The notes under the pieces: model-generated | What the model saw: the letters and a program-made list of their open reading frames with translations, nothing else | The model's database searches: none | What the model was told of the DNA's origin: nothing | Part shown: one piece after another, positions 34,318-47,880 of the stretch | How positions within the stretch are numbered: the stretch's first letter is position 1 | Layout: each line of letters begins with the position of its first letter | Program-made: the position numbers and the translations under genes | NCBI GenBank assembly: GCA_037102815.1 | Contig: BTPP01000011.1 | Coordinates: forward strand, 62,001 to 126,000 | DNA: 64,000 nt | Direction of reading: 5' to 3' | Source: Neurospora intermedia | Lineage: Eukaryota > Ascomycota > Sordariomycetes > Sordariales > Sordariaceae

Positions 34318-36542
34318 CTTGATTGTCGGTTGAAGAAGTGAGAAAGAAAAGATTGAGTGTGGACGAGTGATGACCTTGGCACAGAAGATGTGACAAGGAA
34401 GTTGAGATTGTTGATGGATGACGAGTGTGGATGGATCAAGGAAGAGTCGAGCAGGGAAGAGGTGCCAAGTTCTGGAGAAAGTTGTGCGGGTGCAAGTTCG
34501 AGAATCGGAAAAGTGGTGGTGGGAGGAAGATGCAACAGGAAGAGATGGTGGTAGATTGGGGGGGTTCTTATACTATGGGAAATGGTGCGGGATGCTGTGA
34601 AATTCCTGACAAGTGTCAGACCGATGTTGGACCAATGTCGATGTGTCGGGGACAGGTGTCATGGGCTGGCAAACACCATGATTGTGGCTGGGACCTTGAT
34701 GTGCGAAGTGATTTTGGGTGGGGAAGGGTGGCAGGAAATGTTGGAACGGGATCAGTGAATGACAGGTTCGCAGAAAATTTGTTTGCAATAAGGTTGGTGA
34801 TGGCAAGGTGAGGTGGGAGGTGAGAATTGGGGCGGGTGGTTCGAGATATCCGGGGTGGTTGGTGGTGATGCGGATCTGGTTGATCACTGCTACAGCACGC
34901 GCACGGGGTGGTTTCAACGGGCAAAAAGTAGTTATGACTTCTAGGCATTACGCGCGGGAATTTGACAAGTCCAAACTAGCAATATCTGGTTGTTTTGGCT
35001 GACGATTGTGGCCTTGGGCGGCGCGGTCAGCTTGAGACCCAATTCACTTCCAGCTTTGGGTCGACCATTACGAGCATGCTCCGGCTGCACCGTGAAATCG
35101 GGCAGAAACATTCACCGGACATTTACACAGCACGTCATAGCGAGTCTAGGGCACTGCATTTCACCATTTGTGGCCGCGTGTCAAACGGACCCGTCAAGGT
35201 TTGGATCTGAACCAGAAATGGGTCGCAACAGTCCAGCATTTTATGCGCCATCCGAAGAGTAAAACTCCACGATCAAAAAAAACCTGATATATTATCATTT
35301 AAACCATAGCTATATGTTTTCAACAGTGACAAAGATGACTTGTGGTTGTGATATCGTCGAGTGTCTACACGCTCTTCCTTCGGCTTCCTAAAATGCCAAG
35401 ACTTCCCCTGGCTCACATCAACATAACAACGACCGCAATCCTTCCAGAAAGAATTGCAAACCGATCCATCCTCAACATTGAGCAAAAAATGCCTGATCTT
35501 GATGATGATGCAGTTGATTTGTTTGCATGCGGCTCCTTTTTTTCTTTCTTTTTTCCGGCGCCAGACATGGATGGATGAAAGGAGTTCGGTCTTGTTGTCC
35601 CCAACTTCGTCACATCACAAACGAATTTGAGCTGCCCCTTCCACCTCTCGCACTGACGTCCTAGACATTGCCCCGTCAGATGGGCAGTGTCTTCCAGCTG
35701 TTTGTCCATCCATCCCATGCAAATCGAGCACCTCAGCAATCCCAACGGCCATGAAAGCATTCACCTCGACTGCCCAACTTTGAACCTTGAGGTCCTTTGT
35801 ACGAGACCAAATTAATTCTGTTCTTGAACATTTGCCATTGCATCCATATCAATCATCCGATTGGCAGGCCCAGTTCTGTTCCGCCAAAGTACCCTGCACC
35901 CGCCAAATGTCATGTACATGTACGCATTGACATCGTCAACCACCTATATCAAATGCACCTTTTTCTGCACATCTAGTAGCACAGGTTATATCCCAACCCA
36001 GGTAATATTTCAGCAGGGCAAGGGTTCCTTTCAGCCATCATTCTATGAGACATGGATACCTCGCGCTCAACCTTCGATTTTGAGCCTGTGAACACTAAAC
36101 GGATTCTCGTTCGGTCTACGGACACATCGACATCCATAGGTACCGCATTATACTTTAGCACTTTCCGAGGTTCGCATACACGCATTTCAAAACCATAAAA
36201 CGCAGTTTTAGCCAACTGAGTGACAGAGTGTTGACAAGAATGGTGGGGGAAAGGATCCCAGAAGGTCGAGTACATGGCAGGACAACCACTCAACAGGAGC
36301 AAGGCAACAAAGGGGACCATGCGTGCTAGGCCTAGAAGAATATTATTGCGATACTTAACAACCAGGAACAAAAGTCAAACAGAAACATGACCGAAGACAA
36401 CCAAAACGAGACGCTTAGAGCCAGCCTAAGCCACGATACCCTTCTTGTTCTGCACTCCCGGACATCCTCCACAATTACAGCCATCCATCCGTCAAAAATC
36501 GACAGATACTCCCCCGCGCGCCCAAGAGAACCTCGAACTCCT
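34318..36542. other. Intergenic
   Basis: 2.2 kb upstream of the Myb-like gene and downstream of the protease gene. Open frames such as 34425-34811 carry no recognisable motif. The 34320-34560 part is purine-rich on the plus strand and is probably the leader of the Myb-like gene. Confidence 0.5.
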
Positions 36543-38934
36543 TCAAACTTTCGGAGCAAAGGTATCCTCGATGAAGGGGAGCTTATCAAAGCCACCACCC
36601 TCGCCCTCTCCCCCATTGACACTCGCGATGCTCAGACTTGCAAAGCCCCCACTTGCACCCTTGACGCCATTAGGGCGCGGAGCAGGAGGAGGAACCACAG
36701 GAGTATCAAAGATGGACTCGGCTCGAGCATGGCCCTTGACCGTGTCAAGCAGAATCGGCAACGCCACGTCCAGAACCTTGGGAGCAACCTTGACCACAGC
36801 CGAGCCCATCATCTGGACCGTCTTGAGCAGTCCGTCAAAGAAAGACTCGGGCTCGGCGGAACCGCTATCACCGAGGATAACACTCTCCTGAAGATCGCCA
36901 TTCTTGGCCTCCAGAACGGCTTGGAGTGCACATTCGGCCAAAACGGCACGATGAGCTAGCAAACCAGCGGCCTTGGCATCGGTAATCGGACGGTTCTTGT
37001 CAGTAGGGTTGGGCCGGGCCGAAAGGTCGGTTTCGGCTGATGCAGACTTTTTGGAGAGGTAATCGTCGAGCTGCTTCTGGCCAGTGGTAAGGACAGCCCG
37101 AGCACCGTCAATCAGCGCAGGCTTACTTGCCCGAAAAGCTTTGCCAATGAAAGCACTGAGGTTGTCGAAGAACTCAGATTCGGCATCATCAATCTTGCCC
37201 ACACTGGTGTATTGCTTGACCTCCGTCTGAGTAACAGCGTTGATGAAGCCAGCAATTTTCGGGTCGCCGGCATCGAGACCGTCAGCCTCGGGTCCTGTGG
37301 GCTTGGGCACCTTCTTTACGCCACTGACTTGCTTCCTGCCAGTGGCGAGGTTCTCGTTGATGGCAAGGTGAAGGCCGGCCTGGGACAGTAGAGGAACCAA
37401 TTTGGTACCAAGCTTGTTGGCCTTCTCGGAGTCGAATCGGCTACCTTTATACTTGGCTTGCATGTTGTCCATGATGCGTTTGTTGGCTGGGCTGCGCTCC
37501 ATACGGAGGACAGTCTGAAGTGCGGCTTCAGCTAGGACAGCACGCTGTGCTATACCATCCTCAAGCTTGTAGGATGCCGCCTTGTCTTCGTCCAAAGCAG
37601 ATTCCTCACAAACTTTGCTAAGAGCGCCGAGGGCAATGCCACCAATGGCAGAGACGGGGCCACCTAGAGGGCCGAGAAAAGGCGAAGCAAACGAAAGACC
37701 TTGCTGGGCAATGGGCGCAACAACGCGGCCAATGTCCTTCAAGACATCAAGGAATCCCTCCGCCTCATCGGGGTCAACCGGGTTCACGGGCTTCAGGCCA
37801 TGAATACCCTTGCTTATATCCGTGACGAAAGGACTGCCGTCCTCTGGGAGACCAGCTAGGAGCGCCTTGTAATCGTTACCATACTGACCGCCAATGACGC
37901 TGGCAGAGTTGTTACCAGATCCGCCATAGCAATGGGTGCCAATGACAGCATCCGGCACTACTCGACTACCGCTGAACTTGAATTTGAGAACGGGAGCGCC
38001 AGACTGACCTGTGACAGGCACGATGTTAGATCAATTCTCTTCCTAGTGATTTAACTCGCGTTATTCAACACGCTGACGAATGCTCACCTCCGGCCGTCGA
38101 AATTGGGTATTCGAGCATGTTTCTTTGGCTGGCATTCAAGTCAAACGCGACTTGCTCGACAAGCTCATACATCTCGGCGCCTCTCTCGCTGTTCATTGAC
38201 TTGTCTCCCGGATACCCGATGACGCCCAGGAAAGTCTTCTCCTTGAGGGGTGTGTCCTGGTACTTGAAAAGGTTAAGGTTGCCGTCAAAGGGCCGGTCAA
38301 CCTTGATGATGGCAACATCACGGCGACGATCGCCATCAATGATGTACTTGGAAGTCGTGACGACCTTGGCGGCAGAGCGGAATTGGACGGATGGATCGCT
38401 AGCCGAGTCTTTCCCGTGGTATCCGATGAAACATTTCATGTGAGTGAGGCGGCCAAGACCCTGACCATCATCGCCACGGTGGAAGACGCAGTGGCCGGCA
38501 GTGATAAAAGTGTCGTGGGCGACAAGGTAGCCAGTGCCGATACTAGAGGAAAGATGCAGTTAGCGACAAGCCGCCCGTCAGTAACACGAGTGGCTAGAAA
38601 CTTACGCCCAGCGGTTATCACCATCACCCATTCCCTCATAGCGCATCGAGATCTTGACGATAGCTTTCCAGGAGGTTAGTAATGGTATGTCAAGAAAGGT
38701 GATTCAAGCTTTGATCTCAAGCCACTTACAGCGATATTTTCCACCGTTGGCAAAGTCACTAGGATGAACCTTTTCGCGGTTGTCCGGATCAAAGACGGAC
38801 TCATCCGGATGATGACCATCATCAAGCAGCCCGGACTCAGGCTTTGAGGCCAAGTCCTTGGTAGTGGGGAGCCTCCAAGAAGCGCCGAGGGCCTTGGAGA
38901 CCTTGAGATCTTGGACAAAGTCGAAGTCGGGCAT
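36543..38934 (-). CDS. Intracellular V8/trypsin-like serine protease with repeated helical C-terminus
   Basis: This is a chymotrypsin-fold serine protease, closest in motif style to V8/glutamyl endopeptidases. The exons are 38730-38934, 38606-38663, 38088-38542 and 36543-38008, giving 727 residues. The start at 38934 is favoured because a TATA box lies 131 bp upstream, which puts the longer in-frame ATG at 39126 outside the transcript. The triad is His105 (TAGHC), Asp163 (RRRDVAIIKVD) and Ser242 (GQSGAP). There is no signal peptide, so it should act inside the cell. After the catalytic domain (about 70-310) come three related modules that begin with an aromatic FxDxL element and an amphipathic Ala/Gly/Val-rich helix, at about 324-374, 518-550 and 627-664. 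Two copies of a second helix, RAVLAE(A/C)ALQ(T/A)VL, lie near 395 and 593. The C-terminal function is unknown. The modules could be oligomerising or membrane-active. Confidence 0.88.
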
Positions 38935-39833
38935 GATGGGCGATGTTTGATGGGGAATGGAAGTTGTTTGAGTGTTTGGATGTGTTGTCAACTGGTGTTG
39001 TGATTGTGATGTTGATGGTGATGGTGATGATGATGGATTGTGTTGATGCGAGGATGGAAGGGGGGTTTTATACATGGCATTTCTGACCTCAACAACTCTT
39101 TGTTCCATCTTCGGTATCCTCATCAAGCGCGTCCTGGTAACCGGCGTCCCATCCTCGTATGGCTATGAACCAATTGTTCCCCTCAGTTTGGCATCACGGC
39201 ATCTCCGTGAGAGTCGATGTGTGAAGACCAGATATTGTGGCGTCCGCACCTTCGTTGAGTGGCCGGTCCATCACGCAAGCGAAGGCGACTATCGACTGCA
39301 ATCACAACGAGGTAGGCTGGTCGATCCATGACAGAAGCCCATTAGTCTTGTTGTGCTCGGCGAGGCATAATCATGACGGTTGCGTAACAAGTTCTTCATG
39401 GAGCCCGAAATGGCATGATATACGATGCCAATGCTGCCTTGATCGGAGCTGAAGGAAGAAAGATGTGTTGCGCCCGGCGGTTATCCCAGGACAATTTGCT
39501 TCGTTAGTCAGTGATATCAGCTTGGAGCTAGCACACGGGTTCGTACATACTTCTCTCTCGGCCTTCAGGACATCACTTTAAGTGATGATGTCGTCAACCA
39601 AGACAGACTAGTTGCCAGTCACACGTGGGGATCGCCAGTGAGGTGCTTGCGGGGGAGACCATGTTGCCGACATCAGCCTCAGCCCAGGGATTGAAAATCT
39701 GTTTGGGAAAGCCACGAGCTAGTTCATAGCTGACGCGCTGAAGAAGGATAGAGAGGTGGGGTTAGAGGAAGAGGTCTAGAATGGTCCCTCCCGTCGTTGT
39801 CACATCGTAGATCCGTTCGGAGGCCTGTCATCA
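38935..39833. other. Intergenic between protease gene and RIP island
   Basis: The first 130 bp are the C/A-rich leader and core promoter of the protease gene. Beyond this no gene is visible. Base composition is normal up to the inverted repeat. Confidence 0.6.
39065..39072 (-). promoter_or_regulatory. TATA box of the protease gene
   Basis: TATAAAAC on the minus strand lies 131 bp upstream of the chosen start codon and is followed by a C run and a C/A-rich leader, as in many fungal promoters. Confidence 0.6.
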
Positions 39834-39902
39834 TTCCCACACTCAATCGCCTGTGCAGTCTTGGCAAGAGGTGTGTGCGTGCACACACACACACACACCG
39901 CA
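39834..39902 (+). repeat. Left copy of the 69-bp inverted repeat bounding the AT-rich island
   Basis: This 69-bp sequence, which includes a CA-dinucleotide run, recurs in inverse orientation at 53804-53872 with a single mismatch. The two copies sit exactly where normal composition gives way to RIP-type AT-rich sequence. Neither the sequence outside nor that inside the copies continues the match. Confidence 0.9.
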
Positions 39903-40139
39903 TTTGACAAATCTGGCCAGTTGACATCGCTTTACACGATTCAACTCAATCGTTTAATATCGAAATCTGGCTAAAACTAGTGCAAAAAATCGATATTTTA
40001 ATATTCTATATCGTACAATTATCTATTTTAATATTTATATTGTCTTTTAAACTATTATTAATATAGTATACTACCCTAATACCTATTAGAAGGTATTAAT
40101 AATTATAATACTAATAAATAATAAATATCCTAATAATAT

Positions 40140-41172
40140 CGTTAAGACTATTAATATAAGTGTAAGGAGTGCGTAGAAGTATAAACGCACTTTATTGGAT
40201 ACTAGCAAAGTATTTCTACTATTGCAAACTCCCTAAAATATTAGAAAACTTCTTATATAAGCGCTTAAAATATATTATATATAATATTACTCCTTATATT
40301 TTATTAATTATAATTAATATTGTAAAGGAAATTATAAACCTCCTTGTATTAAAACCCAATTTATACTTCGACGAAATCTATACCTTTCTAACCAACGAAT
40401 ATAATATATATATTTCAATTGAGATTGTATAGTAGTACCTTCGATAGGATAAGTAGAAGAAGAAGCGACTCTATATAAAAGTATTATAATAATCCCCTAT
40501 ACTAGTAGTTAAATAAATATTAAAAATCTCTTTATTTATTATAAAAATATTCGTATTTTATAATAAATCTAGTATAGACCGAAGGAATAGCGTTTATTAT
40601 ACTAGCTAAGCACCCTACGGCGCTATTATAACGGTATTAAGCAAGTTCGTATATAGTACGTAGTATTACTTCCTTCCAACTATTATAGTAAATAGACTAT
40701 TCGATATATTAGTATTTAGAGGTATAACGAATTTAGCCGAAGTATAAAATTAAATAATAAAATACTTATTCCCTAAAATAAATTTATTTCCCGGTTGTAA
40801 TAGGATTTTAGTAATAAATAATGCTAATTAGTACCCCCGTACCGAATTCTAGTATACGTACAATTAAAAGGGGGTTCTATTATAGTATTTACTACTATAC
40901 TCTCCCGAATTTAATCCTATCGAAGTATACTTTAGCGATTTCAAACGGTAATTCAAGCGGGTATATTGTAACGAAAGTAGTAATAAAATATTAAATAACG
41001 ATTTTACTATATTTTTTAAGCGATTAGCGTAGGATATAGGGTATAAAGTATAATAGATTTATAATTATTTTAAGAATATAAAACTAATAATAAATCGATT
41101 TAATAATATTAATAAAGAGTATAAGGAATTGTATATTAACGAGCTAATCGAATATAGAGAGACGGGTACTAT
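40140..41172 (+). mobile_element. Tc1/mariner-superfamily transposase remnant (DDE_3 type), RIP-degraded
   Basis: Plus-strand translation shows the frame of a DDE_3-type transposase. Near 40330-40430 it reads LKPNLYFDEIYTFLTNEYNI, the helix-turn-helix linker region. Near 40560 comes a block with IDESGI-like sequence holding the first catalytic Asp. Near 40820 it reads INNAN where the second Asp is expected, so that Asp is changed to Asn. Near 40900 it reads LYSPEFNPIE, the last catalytic Glu block. The frame is interrupted by several stops. It stops matching at 41172, where the LTR element begins with a clean target duplication. The LTR element therefore inserted into this transposon, and its end should continue at 50825. 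I could not define terminal inverted repeats. The start at about 40140 is approximate. Confidence 0.75.
41168..41172. repeat. Target site duplication, left copy (ACTAT)
   Basis: ACTAT directly precedes the left LTR and is repeated at 50825-50829 directly after the right LTR. This five-base duplication fits Ty3/Gypsy integration. Confidence 0.88.
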
Positions 41173-41512
41173 TATTAGGAGGCGAAGAGTCTGCGCACCG
41201 AAGTACTCCAACGGTCGCTACTCCGCTCCGTCGGCCGAAGCGGTGGACTAATAACAGCAACGCCTATATCGGGTCGGGCTCGCGGGAAGGATAATCCGGC
41301 ACCGCGTCGGGGCGCTAAATTAATATAGGACTCTACAATACTTATTAGCGGATAAATAGAGTTTATATAGGTATAAAAGAGGTTTAACGAAGCGTAGTTC
41401 ATTATAGTCGGTAATTATTAATATATCTTTAAATTAATTCCTAATTTACCGTCCCCTACGTATAGCTACGATTATAATTACCTTAGCCTACCTTTCGCCT
41501 ACGTTCTTAATA
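41173..41512 (+). repeat. Left LTR (340 bp)
   Basis: It aligns without gaps to 50485-50824 at a constant offset of 9312 bp. In the part I compared by eye the differences are transitions, as RIP produces. Confidence 0.9.
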
Positions 41513-44500
41513 AATTAATAACTCTTCTTCCGGGAGTTAAATCGATACTATTAAAATATATATACGTAACGGCCAATCTATCTCTCGTACTACCGAAGTT
41601 ACTCTTCGTCCCTCTCGTACTACTACCCTTATAGTTACTACAGTTAAAACGATTTAACCTCCTCTACCTTCTTTATAGTAGCGCTAACTTATTATAGAGT
41701 CTATCGAAAAAGATAATAATAAAAACTACCCCCCTATACCGCCCCGGGCTTTCTATTTATATCCCTAAATTTCGGAAGCTAATAAGTTCGTACGTAAGTA
41801 ATAATTATTCGAGTCCCGGTTTATTATAATTAAACTTCTCCTTAATTATCTCCTTTTATATATATTCTAATAGGATTAATTTACTTTCGTAGGCCTCGCC
41901 GAATAAAATTTAGTAAGAAATTACCCCCTTATCTCCGCTAAATTCCGTTATTAGGACTACCTTTTTTATAATTAGACCTATATTTCTACTATACTTCTCT
42001 TTACTACCCCTTTATCGGCGGCCGTTATTATAGTTACCCCTTTATTAACTATAGTTACGCCGGTTTATACCGAATACCGCTTTAAATATAATATTATTAA
42101 ATTTATTAGTAAAAATTTCTTATAATTATAGAATTACTTCTATAATATCGATACGTACTTTTAGGAGTACCTCTATACTTTCCTTTCGTTTATTATTAAT
42201 TATATCGAAGGTAATCCTAAGAATATATAAATTAAATATATATTGGTTCTCTATAATAAACCCGGGTATAATATTATTTATAATATATTTATATAGAGCG
42301 ACCTCCGTACTTTCTTAAAGACCGAATATAATAGTAATACTTAGGCTATTAAACGATCCGCTCTCGATAAGTTCGAACGTATATAGTAAAGCGCTTCGGA
42401 AATTATTTGTAACTTTTATAACCGTTATTATACTAAAGAATTTAATCTATTATATAATTAACCGGAATATATTCGGGTCGTTACTTAGGCCAATCGGTTG
42501 CGCCCCCTTTTTAAATAAAGCGTCCTTTCGACGGCTGGTATTAATACAATAAATAAAATAATAGTATATACGGAACGGTTAGAAGGCCTAGAGAGTATTG
42601 AACTATCTATATTGCATTACTAAAATTAAATATCTTTAGGGTATATTCCGCCGTTTTCTTCGTTTTTATACCCTCTTACTTCTTCTTCGAATATTCTTTC
42701 TTAATCGTCCTATAGTATTAACTCCTCCGATTTTCCCTATTGCCCCCTTACTATTTTTTAAATAAATTTTAATTTTATTTATTCCTTTTATTACTAAAAA
42801 GGTTATATATATAATTATTATACCTAACTGAAACTATTAAATACCTACTATAAATATAGTATAATAGGTTATTTTATAATAGTATATTAGAATTGAACGT
42901 ATTATAATTACGGCTAGGTCGGTTATTTAATATAGAATTATACTATCCCTATAAATACCCCTTTATATAAAGCGAATATTAAACCGATTATAATTAGAAC
43001 GGTAATTATAATTATTTAGGATAATACAGGTAAATTATAATTGTACTTAGAAATAAGGTTATTAGTAAGGATTTATAGAGATTAGTAGAGTACGTGAAGG
43101 TTAATAGATTCGGGCGCGGAGTTAAATTTAATTAATAGGTATTTATTTTTATCGAATATAAAAATTAATTTAGTACTCTATTATTTTATTAATTTCTTTC
43201 TTCAACCTATTCCTATATATAGTACGATTATTTATTTTATTAAAATATATAATTCTTATAATATTAAGTAAATAAAGCGAATTATTTTTATTATAATTGA
43301 ATTTCCGGCCGTAGAAATTATCCTTAGTTACCCCTAATTTTATAAGTAGAACCCTAATATTAATTAGCGGCGATAATCGTTTTATTTTCGTATTAAAGCT
43401 AGTAATTTTATATTAAGCGTAGTATTAATAAAGGAAATATATAACGCTGCAATTATCCTAATAGAATTATAGTAGAATTTAATTTTATTATTAAACCCCT
43501 AGGAAATAGTAAGGGTAGAAAAAGGTTTCTACCCTCTTACGTATACGAATATCCCGTTCGAAATCCCTTCTTCCTTAGCGTTAGAATTTGTAACCCTACC
43601 TATTATACTAGAGTCGGCCGAAACGCTTCCGGTCCCTATTTCCCTAATAAAGGTCTTTTAGGTAGCGTTTAATAGTATTTACCCTACCCTAGTACTCCCT
43701 ATAGAATTAGTACTACTATAACCCTTAGAATTATTAGAAGAAATAAAAGACGAACTTACCGTCTTTAAACCGATTATTCCGCTAGAGTATAAAGAATTCC
43801 AATTAGTATTCGAAGCTTCGGTTATACCCCTACCCTAATATAACTGGTTAAAGTATTATATTAATTTAATTAAAAAGGAGTTAATACTTTAGGGACCGAT
43901 TTATACGTTGAACGTTAAAGAATTAGAAGTATTATATAAGTAATTAGCGGAGGTACTTTAGAAGGGATAGATTTATCCCTTTATTAATTTAGCGGGCGCC
44001 CTTATTATTTTTATTTTAAAGAAGGGTAGAAAATTAAAACTCTATATCGATTTTAAGGTATTAAATAAGGTTATAAAGAAAAATTGGATAGTATTACCCT
44101 TTATTTAAGAAATTCTAGATCGGTTATTATTAGTTAAGGTCTTTATTAAATTAGATTTGAAGGACGCGTACTATAGGATTCGGATCCGAGAAAGAAACGA
44201 AGAGAAGACGGCGTTTTATACGAAGTATAGGTACTACGAGTTTTTAATTATATTAATAAAATTAGCGAACGTATTAATAATATTTTAAATATATATTAAT
44301 AATACATTAGTAGGGCTAATAAATATAATATATATTATTTACTTTAATAATATTCTAATTTATAGTAAGAACGAAGAAAATTATATTAATTATATTAAAG
44401 AAGTCCTTTAGCGGCTATAAAATTAGAATTTCTATATAAATTTAGGTAAGTATAAATTTTATATAAAGCGGGTATTATTTTTAAGATATATTATTTCCCT

Positions 44501-45532
44501 AGAGGATATATTAATAGACTTAAAGAGGGTTATAGTAATTGTAGAATAGAAGGTTCTAACGAACGTTTATAATATTTAAGTTTTTTTAGGGTTTATAGGA
44601 TTCTATTAGTACTTTGTAATATTATACTCTAAAATAATAGCGCCCCTAATAGAATTATTAAAGAGTAATAAACGGAGGCCGTTCGAACTTATAAAGGAAG
44701 CGGGGGAAGCGTTCGTAGAATTTAAAAAGTTATTCTAGGAAACTCTTATATTATATTACTTCGATCCGGCATTATAAATCCGAATAGAAACGGACGTATT
44801 AAACTTCGTAATTAGAGCGGTTTTTATATAATTATATAGTAATAAGTAGCACCTAGTAATTTTCTTTTCGAGGAAAAAGTTGTTAGAAGAAATAAAGTAC
44901 GGGGTCGGAGATAGAAAATTATTAGTAATTATAAGAATATTAAAAGCGTAGAGGTAATATTTATTATATATAAATAAACTATTTTTAATAATTATAAATT
45001 ATTTAAATTTATAGTATTTTTAAAATAAGGAGCGGGCTAGTACGAGGTAGAATTAGTAAGCGTTAAAATTAGCGGCGTATAATTTCGGGATTGAATATCG
45101 GCCGGGAAAATTGAATTTAGTAAATAGGTTATTAAGGAAGTTATAATTATAAAGAGAAGAACTAGAAATAGGGGGCGACTACCTATTAATAAAAGTTATT
45201 AAAGGGAGTAAAGAGAAGGGCCGGGTAATAAAGGAAAATCGGGTATTAAAAGTATTAATAAAATAGATAATTTTAGTTGGAAAGGAGGTTTAAAGGACGG
45301 TAGCGGAAGAGAGGGAATAGTAATAGAATATAGGCGAAACGGAAGAAAGTTGGGCGTTAGAGGACGAAAGAATTAAATTACAGGAAGAAAGGCGGAGTTT
45401 GAAGGAGGAGGGCGAGGTAAATAGGGAAGGGAGAAAGTAAAAGGAGGTCGAGGGCGATAATAGAAAGGACGGAGTAGTAAGGAAGAGGGTAAAGTTTATA
45501 AACGAAGTTGCTACTAAATTAGGGAGGGAGAA

Positions 45533-46222
45533 CGAAAGTATTATAGTAGGGAATATAGGCGGGTATATAGTAGTAGTAAGAGTACGGAAGGACGAAGAGT
45601 AATTACTATTATTAGGATAATAATTATTAGAGGTATAGAAGGAGGATTTATTTATTATTAAGGAAGTATAGAAAAATAGTAAGGGGAGGAGACGAGCGAA
45701 GAATTGGAAGATGGGGGAAAATAGAACTCTATAATATTAATATTAAATCTATATTCTAAAATATATACAGGCCGAACTACTCTACGCCTATTATAATATA
45801 ACGACGGCCGGGTACCCGGGTTAGAGGAAAACGTTAAAGTATATTAGTTAATTCTATTATTAACTTACTATTACAAACGAAGGTATTATAATAGGGAATA
45901 TAGGTGGGTATATAGTAGTAGCGAGGGTACGGAAGGACGAAGAGTAGTTACTACTATTAGGATAGTAATTATTAGAGGCGTAGAAGGAGGATCTATTTAT
46001 TATTAAGGAAATATAGAAAAATAGTAAGGGGAGGAAACGAGCGAAGAATTGGAAGATAGGGGAAGACGGAATTCTATAGTATTAATATTAGGTCTATATT
46101 TTGAAATATATACGGGCCGAACTATTCTATACCTACTATAATATAGTAACGGCCGGGTACCCGGGTTAGAGGAAGATATTAAAGTGTATTAATTAATTTT
46201 ATTACTAACTTACTATTACGAC
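45533..46222 (+). repeat. 345-bp tandem duplication inside the LTR element
   Basis: Two head-to-tail copies (45533-45877 and 45878-46222) lie between the RNase H and integrase traces. They match closely except for scattered transition-type differences. Confidence 0.85.
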
Positions 46223-47489
46223 TGATATTAAATTATATATTTGTAAATATTTAATATACTAGAAGGCTAAGCCTTATAACTATTAATTATACGGATTATT
46301 AAGGTTGTTACTTATTTTTACTATCCCCTAGTAAGATATTTTGTATAATTTTATTATTAGACTACTAAAATTATTCGACCCTATATTTAATTGGACCTAT
46401 AATATAATTCTTATTATTATTAACCGCTTTACTAAATACGTTTTATATATTCCTACGTAGAAGACGATTGATACTTAGCAATTTACGTTCCTTTTTTGGC
46501 GAAACGTCTTTTAGTAATTTAGTTTCCTAGATTCTATTATATTAAATAGAAGTAGCCTTTTTATAAACTAATTTTGGAAGATTTATTATAAATTTTTAAA
46601 TATCTATAGACGCTTTAATACGGCCTAGCACCCCCAAATAAACGGACAAACGGAAAGGTAGAATTAGAATTTGGAATTATACCTTCGGATTTTCTACAAT
46701 ATAAAATAAATTAATTAGGCCGAAAAAATTATATTTGTATAGTAAACGTACAATAACTATTTTTATACTACTATCGGAAAGTCCCCTTCGGAATTACTCT
46801 TCGGGTATTATTTTCGGGGATTAATAGATCCGGAGTAAGGGCGAAGGATAGTCCTTCCTATAGTAATTACCGAACGGATCGATAAATTACTTTGCGGGCG
46901 GTTAGAAGTTGTAGTAATTTTAAAGGTCGTTAATTAGGGGTATGCGAAATAATATAATAAAATTCGGAAGTTAAAGGAATTCGACGTCGGAAATTAAATT
47001 TTATTTAATACGAAGTATATTAAATAATATTATTTAAGTACTAAATTAGTAAATAAGTTTTTAGAACCCTTCTAAATTATTAAGGTCGTTGGAGAAAAGA
47101 AGATAGTATACTAATTTATATTCCCTATATATTACCGAATTTACTTAATATTCTTTATTATTTTATTAAAGTTATATTATAGGGACTCTACTATAGCGGT
47201 ACTACGGAGGGAAATTATAGATATTAAGGAGGATAATATTTAGTACGAAGTTAAAGCGATTATAAAGTATTATAAATCCGGCTATTAACGTTAATTTTAG
47301 GTTAAATAGAAGGGGTATTCGAACAATAAGAATTCGTAGGTATTATAAAAGGATATAAATTACCCGGACCTTTTTAAGGAATATAAAATTAGGGAAATAT
47401 AACGGCGGCATATTAGTAGCGGGCTAATTATTAGGTTAATAAGAATTAGTTAAATAGAAGTAAGAGAATAGTAATTATTAAGAGACGTA

Positions 47490-47880
47490 AAGTAGAGACG
47501 TAAAATATAAATATAAAATGTAAAATATAAATATAAAATATAAATATAAGACGTAAAATATAAATATAAAACGTAGATGTAAAACGTAAGACGTAAATGT
47601 AAAACGTAGACGAAAAATATAAATATAAAACATAAATGTAAAACGTAAATGTAAAATGTAAATGTAAAATATAAAGTAGAAATATAAAATAGAAATATAA
47701 AGTAGAGATGTAAAGAGGAGATATAAAATAAAGATACTAAAATAGAAATATAAAATAGAAACGTAAAGTAGAAACGTAAGACGTTAATGTAGGAAGTAAT
47801 ATAGAGATATAAAATATAAATATAAAATATAAATATAAGATGTAGAATAGAGATACTAAACGGAACGAAAAATAAAGAGG
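47490..47880 (+). repeat. Imperfect short tandem array (ACGTAAATATAAA-like)
   Basis: An array of roughly 6- to 12-bp units of the form A(C/T)(G/A)TAAA runs for about 390 bp in the non-coding 3' part of the LTR element. Confidence 0.8.

Noticed and set aside
38935-39126. Longer N-terminus for the protease from the ATG at 39126
   Set aside because: A TATA box at 39065-39072 lies downstream of that ATG, so it is unlikely to be in the transcript. The added residues are low-complexity Ser/Thr/Gln/His.
39869-39900. CA repeat as the sole reason for the inverted match at the island ends
   Set aside because: The matching 69 bp includes about 35 bp of unique sequence (for example CTCAATCGCCTGTGCAGTC) outside the dinucleotide run, so low complexity alone does not explain it.
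40169-40432. 87-codon open frame in the AT-rich island as a live gene
   Set aside because: It is the N-terminal part of the degraded transposase and is followed by RIP damage.
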